Source: Gymnogyps californianus (lineage: Eukaryota > Chordata > Aves > Accipitriformes > Cathartidae). From it: DNA of 64,000 nucleotides. The position numbers and the translations under genes were made by a program. Below are positions 53,701-64,000 of this stretch, in pieces. The stretch covers positions 10,156,368 through 10,220,367 of the forward strand of contig NC_059481.1 in assembly GCF_018139145.2 (NCBI RefSeq). Direction: 5' to 3'. Position 1 is the stretch's first letter. Every line of letters begins with the position of its first letter. Under the pieces are notes generated by a model that saw only the letters and a program-made list of their open reading frames with translations, was not told the DNA's origin and searched no databases.

Positions 53701-56700
53701 TAAACAATTCCTATTCAATTTTGATCCCAGGAAGGAAGGGCAAAATCTTATTTTATCTGACCCTCTAAAAATAAAACGTCATCTTCCATTCTGAACACTC
53801 AGGACTCGTACGTTGTAGATGGCATTATCGCATATAATAATATCCTGAAATCTATTCCAGTTAATCTGGTTGATTTGGGTTTTGTTTAGCACCTTGTAAA
53901 CTTTGCAGATCTTATATGTCTGCACTGACTGAATCACCAGATAAGTAATAGCTTCAATAAAATCTCCTCTGGTGGAAACACTTCATGACCAAATTTACAG
54001 AACAAGTAAAAAAGTTCTGTATATAATTGTTTCCCTCCTTGTTAATGCTCATACAGGGTAACACTACTATAAAGTATATTTATCCAGTGAATAAAGGTAC
54101 TGCATGATAAACCAGTTAACAAAAAGCTGATGTTAAATATAAGCTGATTCGATCATTTCTACTTCCACTGATTTCAGACTCCCATTGCAGGCCGTGAGGT
54201 TGTTTGTCTGGGGGAAGACAGGAAGGGCTGGGCAAGGACTTTAGGATTTAGCCCCTGGGCTTCAAAATGGATTTAATAAAAACAGATAATAACCTGTAAT
54301 ACACCATAAACCCTGCAAGGTATAAGAAGAGAGAAGGTTGGCTGAAAATGACTGTACTTTTCAATACCAGTGTAGTGCGGGCAATTCATAGTTAGCATAG
54401 TAAACCTGGAAAGTCTGATTCAAATCCCATTGAAGTCAGTGCTTGTTACACAGAGACTTTGAATCAGGTGGGTGGTTTGTGCATTCACTGGTGAGCATAA
54501 GGTTTCTAGAATTGTTAGTCAGTCTTTGTTAGAGTGGTTATAATTTCACTGATTCCTAAATGCATTAAAAGTGTAGCATCACAGATGTTAACTGTTAGTC
54601 CTCATCTGCCTGTTTGCAAGTTATACTCCTTCAAGTATTACTGTGGCACCTGAACAAAAGATTGTGATATAATCTGGAGAAGTGGTACTATCAAAATCCT
54701 CATAAAAATACACCAGGACTGAATGTAGTGTCTTGATTATCACACTTTCATATGTCCTTTAAGAATAAAGTCCTTGTCTATTGGGAGCCAGGGCTGACAT
54801 ACAAAAACATTATTAGTAGCTAGGCTAGAACAGCTGGAGCAGTGCAATGGCACCGAATGCAGAAGAAGCAGTTCAGGCATAGAGCATCTTTTGTCTAGTG
54901 GTATTTCCTGCTCATCCTCAGGGGAATCCAACTAAACCCTGGACATTCAAACCCAGAAAATTGCTCTGGCCTTGGCTAGACTAATAGAAGTCAAAACTTC
55001 AATCAGGCACTTATTAGTTACTTTGAGCACGTGATATAAGGTGCCTTTGTTGGTGGCAAACAAGTGCAATTGCAGCTTGGAATTGACAATGAATTTTTTT
55101 GCTATCTTTGACTGCTCAATATAAGGTTAGGATTGGGTCATGTACCAGGGCTTTTACCAAATTAATGCTATCAGGGGAATTACGCTTAAATGGAATTCAT
55201 TCTATCTAAACAATTTCATCTAGTTTTTTCTCTGCATTTTCTCTTTGTCAGTTGGTGTGAGCATATAAAACAATTCAGACAAGTCAACAAATGAAACAAT
55301 ACATAAAATATCATGTTTTGAAAGAGAGACAATGGTGTTTGCATCAGAACTTGTCCTGCTGCTTCAACCTGAAAGTTCTAAGCAGCTTCTGCTTTTTATC
55401 AGTCTTTCAATAAGATTTTCCAACTTGCTTCTTGATAGAAGATCCTAGTTTAGGTTAAATCTACGATGTTTCCCTGAATTTAAAAAAGATAATTTGCAGT
55501 TTTATTGAGCCCTAAGCAACATCGTGAATTACTTAACATGAGCAGTTCTGTACTGCTATCATAAGAAATTATTTACACACAAGTCTGCTAAATGCCACTG
55601 CAAAGTTGTAGCCACATAAAGACTGTTTCTTTGTAAATGAAATCTGCAAGAATGCAGCCAAAGCTGCACCTCGTGCACTTGCCCTTCAGGATGATGCTTG
55701 ATCACATGAAATGACAAAGCTGTTCTTGCCCCAAAGGTTATTCCAGGAGTAGATCATTCCCAGAAATAGGAGAGAAAAATAGCATATAAGCAATACAAGT
55801 ATTTAGTGAAGTTCCATGACAATATCTGACTTCAGATGCCCAGATTAGAAGAATAGACAAGTTTGAGCATAGACTTTCTAACTTCATAGTTTGTGGACTG
55901 ATGAATGCAAAGCTTGTATTTGACTGATGACTCCAAATCTCGTTGGAAGTAATTGAGGATAGGTATCCCTTTAGACCTGCCTGAGACAGAAAGAAAACCT
56001 TTTGAAACCACCTTATCAAATGCTTCATGCTGACCACAGAAGTCACGGTCACTGCTATCAAAAGGAACCTGTTGGAGTTGTTTAGGTCCTCAAAGCTTGT
56101 TTATCTCAGGTGGAAGTTATAACTAATATTCATGTTTCCTTAGCTGCATCTCTGCCATCTGAGCTGAGACTGCCAGGAATCTGCAATATTCAAATGAAAA
56201 TGGGTTTTGCTCACAATTACATGTTTATCATTTTATTAGAGTTGGGGTTTGCATTGTATCATCCCTTTCTTGTTTTGATAACACTTACATTGGAAATATG
56301 CAAAGATAACTCTAAGCAACAGTATAAGTGAAGAATATTTCTAATAGAAAAGAAGAATAATTTTCGTTTAATAACATGGCTCCATCAGCAACAGGGAGGG
56401 AGGTAATGTTATGGAGGCAAATTGTATGCTCTGAAAGTTTAAAATGAAAGGAAATTGAAGAATAAAAAGAAGTCTGGGTGATAAGGTTCATAATGTTTTT
56501 TCTACAGATATAGCATAAAGCTAGCTTTCAAAGGCAACAATAGATAATAAAAGGTATAAATGCTCTACCAGTAGAAGCTCACATGTCCTAAATGGCAACA
56601 TACAGGTTTTCTATAAGTGGCGATGTTTCTTCTTTATTATATTAACAACATTTTGCATATGTTTAATCAATGGACTTTTAATCAGTTAACTTTGATTGTG

Positions 56701-57484
56701 TTTGTGTGCCTATTTTGATAAATTATTTTAATATACTTTAATTTTAACTATGCAAGTATAGGCTGGTAGTCAATGATCTTTAATTTGAAAGGAGTGCTTT
56801 CACCACTGACAAGAATTTAATTAAGTTTTTATATTCTTCATGACTAGGAAATAATCCTTTGTTGTCCTACCGCCTGAATGAATTGTGCATGATTCTGGAA
56901 CATAGCTAAGACTTTTCTCTCAAAATATCTGACAATTAAACCCCATCAAGAAGTTCAAGTATGTCTATGTACTGGTTGTTGATTGACAGCAGTTCATAGA
57001 TTGCTAAAAATTTCTGTGAAGGTGACACTATGTAAACAATACTCTTCATTAGAATATTATACCACTTGATTATTTTGTTAAATCATCTTTGAAATAAAAA
57101 AAAAATCATTTTTAGTAACCACATTTATGTCAGCATTTTCTCCCAGATTGTGTGAAATAGTTTTAAAATGCTTTTAGAATATTGCCTTTAGAACAAGCAT
57201 TTCTGTACAAGTAAATGTGAACATTTGCAACTTAAGAAGTGAAGAAATGCTAGAAAATGCAGGGAAAGAGTTGGAATCAGTTGTAGGTAATTTCTCTCTA
57301 GGTGTATTTTCAGAGTGCATACATAAAACCAAGATGATGCAGCTGTTCCTCAGCCCACCTTTAAATGCTGAACTTCCTCCATGCGTCACGCCACAGAAGA
57401 GGCAGTGCAGACAGTACTGTGGTCCATGTGCTCTTATCTCCATGCGCTTATCGCAGACTTTCTCACCCTGTTGGTCTCCATTTC
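50729..57484. other. AT-rich unique sequence, no gene seen
   Basis: No coding sequence is supported. The longest open frame (55738-56061, minus, 107 codons) has no recognisable domain. A perfect 10-bp hairpin lies at 53181-53204. Confidence 0.6.
53181..53204. repeat. Perfect 10-bp hairpin, 4-nt loop
   Basis: CATAAGGAGA (53181-53190) and TCTCCTTATG (53195-53204) are exact reverse complements around ATGG. It is the tightest hairpin seen in the window, with no downstream T-run or other context to suggest a role. Confidence 0.92.
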
Positions 57485-57985
57485 TCAGTAGTACAAGGAT
57501 TGCTGGGCAGCTTCATCTAAGTCCTTAATGCTTACCACTTCATGGTTTAGAAAACAGAGATGATGTGCTGGGATGACACACTGGTACTTCACTGCAGCTG
57601 CAGGTTTGAAGTCTTATACTTCCATATGCGCTAAGAGGTTCTCATATGCTTCTTGATTGTCATCTGGGAATTCTTCAGGAAAGAAAAGGAAAGGCTCGCT
57701 TCTTAGACTCCCTCTTGTCTCTGCATGATTCCCTGCAGTCCAGTCTCTAGGTCTTTTTCACAGCCAATTCTTAATCTTTCTGCCACTGTCTCTCTTATCT
57801 GGACCAGCCACAGAAGGATCTTCAGCACTTCTTGTCACTTGTCAAAACGGATTTCGTGGAGGTTGTCCTCATCCTGGATATCTATAAGATCCTCAGGGAC
57901 TAACTTCCTTTTTTGTGTTTCAAAGTCCATCAAACTAGGATGCATTGGTTGACCGATTTCTGTTCCCTGTAAGAGCCAGTCTCCT
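57485..57985 (-). pseudogene. Decayed coding sequence of unidentified protein (minus strand)
   Basis: On the minus strand a protein-like frame begins near 57985 (GTEIGQPMHPSLMDFETQ...) and continues through KLVPEDLIDIQDEDNLHEIR. A TGA interrupts at 57835-57837, after which the same frame continues through ILLWLVQIRETVAERLRIG to a TAA at 57703-57705. Near there the coding-like frame shifts by one register to give EPFLFFPEEFPDDNQEAYEN. A TAA at 57614-57616 interrupts, then DFKPAAAVKYQCVIPAHHLC and SIKDLDEAAQQSLYY follow, ending at a TGA (57485-57487). The acidic, charged composition differs from the chance frames elsewhere. I do not recognise the family. No intron and no poly-A tail is obvious, and AG precedes the start (CTTACAG, 57979-57985), so it could be either an old retrocopy or a dead exon. 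Confidence 0.42.
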
Positions 57986-60900
57986 AAAGTATTTCAAAGA
58001 GGGTATGCCTAGAACAAAACCTACTGTGAAAGAATGCTCAGAGTTGAATATAAAGCTGGCATTTAGCAACACAGGATGTTAAGGTTATACAGTGAGAAAC
58101 AATTGTGTTTAATGTTAGTTTTGTGATATGGGAGTAAGAAAGAAACCCAAGAAGAGACTACAGTACCTAATTTTGAGGTTTTGATAGTTTTCCTTAGACA
58201 TTATTCTTTATAAGGCTTTGTGAATTTTTTGCATTTCTGCTGTCTCTTCTTCAAGCAATAGATGAAGTTTATAATCCTTTGTAGGTTTTGACAAAAATCA
58301 CTATGCAAAGGAGCTGTACTGCATATTTACAAGTTTACATATTTACTTGGGGCACCTCCACACTGGTGCAGGTGAGATAGGTATACATTTTCAGATCAGA
58401 GTGAGGATTATGTCTATTATTGGCTATTAATTGTGGCAATACTATGGCAGGACCTATAAAACTCTGACATCAGACTTTTTGCATGGACATTCCATGGTCT
58501 TGATAAAATTTCCAATGCCATTATTTTTCACAGTACTTTTCTGTATTTCCTTCTCTAATTTCTCTTGTGTGTGTATCCCAGGAAATAGAGGTGCTTGGAA
58601 GTAAAGGTGTTAGTTGTGACAATTTGTACAGATTTATTGACTTTCAAAACGTAAAATGGCTTAAAGTGTTGATTTGAAATATCAATAATGGGTGCTATCT
58701 TGCAATTATCAGAGCTGGCAAAGTATAAAAAGAACCCTCTTTTACACTAGTAATAAACTTTTACAAATTTGTAATTAACAGCTGCACCTTGAGCAGTCAC
58801 ATTTTAAATGACTTGAAAATTTGCCAATTTGTTTCCATGCATGTGAAAAGGAAAAAAAACTACCACCGAACAACCCAGCTCCAAATGCTTGCCTTGAAAT
58901 CTAGTGCTATACGATGTCATCTACAGACATTATGTCCAAGTTTGTAATATTTGTTTCTTTGATAAAACTTGATAAAAGTCATTTTATCCAATATTGAATT
59001 TTTATGACTACTTAGAAATGTCTGAAAGTTTGTTTCAGAATTGCTGCTGACAGACCTTTTAACTACAGAAGCGCATTAAATTCACTATAATCAGAATACA
59101 ATTATTAGATTTATATTATAAAACAACTGTGTTACTGCCTACAAACAATACGAACGAAGAAAGGAAATAAAAATTGCCTATCTTAAATAGTAGGAAAACA
59201 GTGATTAATCATCCTGTTCATGTAAACAGGGTTATTTTTCTTTTTATAACATGACATCGAGCCAAAAGTATGTGATGGATTTTATAAATCAGTCACTACC
59301 CTGTTCATACCATCATTTTTTTTCTTTTAATGCACTCTGCATTAATATCCTGCCTCTGGCTTGTTTCATTTAATTTCTTCCTTGCCAGTAGAAAGTAAGC
59401 AGCTATGTATGTTTGAAGGCAGTAAGCACTTCTCTGAAAAAAAATCACTGGGGAAAAAAAAAAAAAAAGAAAAAAAAACATAAGAGAAGGTAGAATTTGG
59501 GGAGCTTCCAGTGGGAATTCAACGATAAGCATGATAAGCTTGTTTTGTGTTTGGAACTAAAGAGTCAGATTTTCTGTTAGGCTTTCAGAAATTGCTCCTG
59601 CAATAATAGCTTTACAGCTGTTAAACCTCTCACACAATATGCAACACCTTTCTGGCTCTTTATAAGGATTTCCAATATCTAGCAATGGTAGATAACACTC
59701 CAGACCGCATCCTGACCTTCAGCTGTATGACTGACTAGGCCATTTTTTCACTGTCCTTGCGTCCTTGTGAAGCACTAAGCTTTTTCTCAGCCTTTGTTTT
59801 TATTCTGATTGCTAACCAGGCAATAATTCAGCTAGCTTCTTACTTGGTCATAGAAACAGGGAATTTCAGCAAGGCATAAAGCTAGAAATCCAACCAGAGG
59901 GGATTTGAACTACAGTTTGAATTCTGTTTTATTTGCGTTAAACTATTTATTGACCCCCATGTGCTGGAGCTCTTCATAATCCGTTTGATAAATTCATAAT
60001 AATTATCATAAATACTTAAAGTACAGATTTGTTTGTTGTCACTGGCCCCTTTTTACTCAATGTACTTTTTCTTGATCCATTAGTAAAATGTTGTTTCTAC
60101 TTTATGTCACTGTACCCCTGGTCTCGTAAGAATGAAGGTACTGGGAGCTTTAGCATACATTTTAATAGGTGCTGGATCAAGAATATACTGATGAGAGTCT
60201 TAAATAATTTTCTAGTATAGTCTGTAAAGATCTTTTAACATCTGTCATCTAGTGAGACCACCTACCTTGGTCTGTCTTGTACTGTTGATATGGATTGCAC
60301 TGCTATGTTTAAGTTGCTTCTAAAGTTTCTCTGGGAAGTCCTCTTTTCCTCACAATTGTTGGTTTGCATTTGATAACTTCTGACTCTTTCTACCAGCATC
60401 CAGTGTCCACATCCTAAACACACTCAACATGTCCTCCTAATTCTGGAGGAGACAAGCTGTTGGCTAAGATTTATTGAATTTCTTCTTTCGTGATGAAGTC
60501 TCTCCATTTAACATCCAATATCTTTCATAAGTGCATATATTTTAGAAGATGTCTTGTTTCCTGCCTAATGTTTTAGTAGAGCTCTAGTTCTATCCAGCTA
60601 TGTGTTAACATTTGTGGGGTCAATAATATAGATTGGTCTTGGCACTTGGCCCTTTCAGATGTCCTCATACTGGTCTGTCAAGTCATGATGCCTTGGCTTG
60701 TTTTGTTGTTGAGACTGCAAGAAACATCTGGAATTATACTGAAGTGAACCTGAAGAAATGCAGTATAAAATCAGCTTGCAATTCTTTTACTGTATATTTC
60801 TATAAACACCTTGGTAATTGTATTGCATCAAGAATCTCTCGTTCCATTTTAGTAACAGTATGGCATAGTGTTTATCTATGTATTTGTGTGTTTTTAGAAT

Positions 60901-63900
60901 TTTCTATTCTTTGTGTCAGGAAATTAGTCTTGTTGTCTGCTAAGAAATCTTCTTAATTTCACATTTCTTACAGCTGGTTAAAAGATGGTGCCTCTTAAGT
61001 GTTTGGGTTTTGTGTCCTTTTAATTCTTCTGTCTTCAGTTTCTGGGCTTCATTCTAAAAGCCTACCAATCTCTGCTCCACATGATGGTTATATAAAAGCT
61101 GTTCTTCCTCCTTATCTTGTGCTACTTTATACTTCTATTATACCTCCAGATCTTGTGAAAATTATTCATTTTAGACCAGTGCCTTTTTCACATTGTTCCT
61201 TTTCCTACACCTGAGTTTCATACCTTGTAGTGCTTCCAGAACATCAGTTTTGCTCTTAAGACTCAAAACTGACTTGGAAATCATTTCAGTACCAATTTGC
61301 CTGTATACGTACTCATTTCTTTTTTCCTAGAGTATATGGCATAACGTGCATATGCCTTTCCTTACATTGTAGATCCCTAGGATGTTCTCCCCAGGAAAAT
61401 ATGACCCTCTTTCTCTGCTAGTGCAGCTGCTTCATTGCCAGGGCAGTTGGAAAACATCTGGTGTGTGTATGCGTATCCAGTGAGACTAAGATGACTGCAG
61501 CATCCCAGCTGAGCCAGGAACATTGTCGCCACCTGGAAGAGCCCTTAGAGCTTTGTCATTCACACAGTATGCAGAATGCCTATCACTTTTATTGTACTAC
61601 AGCGTGCATTCTCACATCCAGGAAAACTAGCCTGTTCCTTCTCTTCAGTTATGTATTGTTCTGTTTCATGGGCTTATTTAACATCTGCTGGCAAATAGCT
61701 TTTACATAGCAAAAGGCAGGAGATGACATGGTCATGTTAGAGTAGCAGGCAATCTTTAAAGGTTTTATGTTTGGAATGGAAAAAAGGCCAACAGCTTACT
61801 ACTAACCACAAGATCAGAGTAGTTAAATGGACAGCCCTGGACCACGTATTTAAAGCTGTGGCAGTAGATGTGGGGCTGTTTGTTCAGTGCTATCCCATCA
61901 CAGAATTACACAGCTCGCTGTGGTTGCAGTCTGATAATTATTATTGATTCGCTCTCAGGCTGTCAATCTGGGACAGCGCTAAAGCAGTCCATGATGGACA
62001 GAAAGAGGATTGGACAGCCACCATCCAACGAGGAAACTTCATCTTGAAAATGAACTTAGATGAGATGGTGCTAGTGGATAAGGGTAATTGATGATTGTTT
62101 CAGAGTGGAAGAAGGGAAAAAGGAGAGATAAAAAATTCCTCTTTGGCATTCATCCTTAGTGTCCTGTAACACTCCAGGGACTGTCTGCAAACTCTATAAA
62201 GTTTAAAGTTTCTATTTTCAATGGTTAGCCAAATATACTGCTCTTACTATAAGTGGTGATTAGCTTAGGGTCACCAGGATCCATGAGAAAGACAGAACAG
62301 TACCTCAGGGAAATAACTTTTCCCAACCCAGACATAATCTTGATCTACTTCTGAGTTTCTAAACATAAGCAAATCTTAGCACTTTTAGGCTGGTTAAAAC
62401 ATTTAATACTTGAGATGTAGATATTAGCACTATGGATCACTATACTAAAGACTTGCACCTGCAGTAATGAGACAGTTATAAATTGTATTTTGAAGCATCC
62501 ATACTTGTTATATATTTCTTTATAAATCTACTCTAATTAACTGTCAACTCACGAGAGAGTAAACAGTCATAACAGAAGTGCTGGACAGTGTAAGCTAGCC
62601 AGAGTCTCATTTCATGATGTGGTCGGCCTTCGTATTTTTAAAACACCATACAAAATGCTTGAGGTGGAGAAATCAGTGCAGATGAAATAAAAACCTACCT
62701 ACACATCTTGATCTATCTTTTTAGCTGAATTCTGCTCAAGCTTTTATTTCAGCACTGATAATGCTGGTTGCTATTTCCACTGCTCTTTTGCTAACTTAAG
62801 TTGAGCCATTGTGTTTCAGTTGAGGTTTTTCCTTGTTGGTCATCTTGCATGTACGGGACGTCTGGGACCCCAAATCTCCTATAAACTCCAGAAACCACAG
62901 TGTGTGAATTCAAAAGTGCCAGCTGGAAGCACGTGCTATTGATGTGGCTGCAGGCTGGCAGGGAGTACCTTTGAGCCTCTCCTGAAAAATAAACATCTGG
63001 GGAGAGGGAAGCAAATGAGGGCCCTTCCCTCTTCAGAAACACCAGATTTACTCCAATATAAGTGCTGTGGAGGGAAAATGGGATAAATAGTGTCTTTTGC
63101 CAGCTCTGATGTCTTCAGCAGGCAGGGAGTGCTCAAACCTCCTCCTCGGCAGGACAGCAAGGAGGTTGCTTGCAGCCCCAGGGTTTGGGGTGAACACTGC
63201 TGACTTACTCGTAGGGGTGACTTCTTATTGGCTCTTGTGTACAAGTATTTTCTTCATGTTACCTTTCCACCTAGCAGCTGCTGCATTAATATAAGTATTT
63301 TCCCTGGTATTTCTTTGTCATTTGACTGCTGTAATATTAAACATCAGTTGTGACTGAAAGGGACCATGTATTAGGAAAAATTCACTTGGATTTTCGTATG
63401 AGCCCTCATAGGGACCTATCTTAAGTGCCTAAGCTATGAGGCCAGTCTCCCAAGATTTTTGTAGAAGAAGAGATGGGCTCCTGCAGAGGACACAGTCTGA
63501 GCAAGCGTCTAATTTACGTGACGTGACTCAATTCCTTGAAGAGCCTTTCTGTCCTCTCACTACGTGATCGGAGATTGTCAGTAGGAGCAGAGATCTTAAG
63601 GCAGCTCAGATGAACAGCAAAAGCAACCCTTCCTTTCTGGTGTCTGTCATTGTTTCCAACCAGTGATATCATCCTCCACAAAACAGTACGGAAGAGTGAA
63701 ATGCAGCCAAGAGTGTGCATTCCCCTTCCTGCCCCATCCAGTAGACATGAGGAAGGATATGTCCACTCTTACTGGTGGTGGAAGGGAAAAAAAGGATTAC
63801 CTCCAGGACACAGGGCTGCCTAAAGGAGTGTCAGCAGAATGGAAGGTGTAAGTCTGCTGAGAAGGATTTATAATCTTCTTTGCAGGTAGCCAGGAAGGTT

Positions 63901-64000
63901 TATACTCTGGGATATAGCTAGAAAATGGTTAATCCTGCTTTCCTTTTATATTCTTTCTCTTTAGATGAACTTTTAGATAAAGCAAAATTGTATTAAATTT
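57986..64000. other. AT-rich unique sequence, no gene seen
   Basis: Consecutive plus-strand frames at about 60633-61214 and 61461-61709 have no recognisable domains and lie in T-rich DNA. An interrupted A run (59454-59478) and an overlapping bZIP motif group (63514-63530) are present. Otherwise nothing stands out. Confidence 0.55.
63514..63530 (+). promoter_or_regulatory. Overlapping CRE-like and AP-1 motifs
   Basis: The 17 bases TTACGTGACGTGACTCA contain TTACGTGA, TGACGTG (CRE-like, 63519-63525) and a consensus AP-1 site TGACTCA (63524-63530) in overlap. CpG-containing CRE motifs are rare in this AT-rich DNA. A regulatory role is inferred from motifs only. Confidence 0.3.

Noticed and set aside
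57217..57952. Plus-strand open frames of 103 and 75 codons
   Set aside because: They overlap, or are antisense to, the better protein-like minus-strand frames at 57485-57985.

Overview
The window looks like AT-rich, gene-poor nuclear DNA from a bird. The two best-supported features are avian interspersed repeats. One is a 5'-truncated CR1 LINE (about 5442-5905, minus strand) whose reading frame matches the C-terminal end of CR1 ORF2; a short CR1 3' tail lies at about 29560-29630 (plus strand). The other is a 585-bp solo LTR of an endogenous retrovirus (25224-25808). It has TGT...ACA ends, a 4-bp target-site duplication, and a TATA box and poly-A signal readable on the minus strand. CR1 plus solo LTRs, long homopolymers and no CpG island fit an intron of a long gene or an intergenic desert. 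I cannot name the chromosome or the neighbouring gene.

Layout. 1-5.4 kb: unique AT-rich DNA with a small tandem duplication (598-668) and a local CpG cluster (about 2043-2120). 5.44-5.9 kb: CR1 fragment. 5.9-25.2 kb: unique DNA with a recursive-splice-like junction (8463/8464), a duplicated E-box block (10324-10380), a 45-T run (14081-14125) and a 12-bp inverted repeat (19231-19262). 25.2-25.8 kb: solo LTR. 25.8-50.5 kb: unique DNA with the CR1 tail, several short perfect inverted repeats, a nuclear-receptor half-site palindrome (33513-33526) and microsatellite patches. 50.57-50.73 kb: a 20-bp tandem pair beside an uninterrupted run of 84 A. 50.7-57.4 kb: unique DNA with a perfect hairpin (53181-53204). 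About 57.49-57.99 kb: a minus-strand stretch that reads like a decayed coding sequence (stops and one frame change) of unidentified protein. 58-64 kb: unique DNA with an overlapping ATF/CREB-AP-1 motif group near 63514-63530.

No intact protein-coding gene, tRNA, rRNA, recognisable microRNA precursor or CRISPR array could be supported. Open frames of 60-131 codons occur throughout on both strands, often overlapping each other, as expected by chance in 64 kb of AT-rich DNA. No new biological system is evident. The items most worth checking are the decayed coding stretch at 57.5-58.0 kb, the LTR promoter, the recursive-splice-like site and the candidate regulatory blocks.
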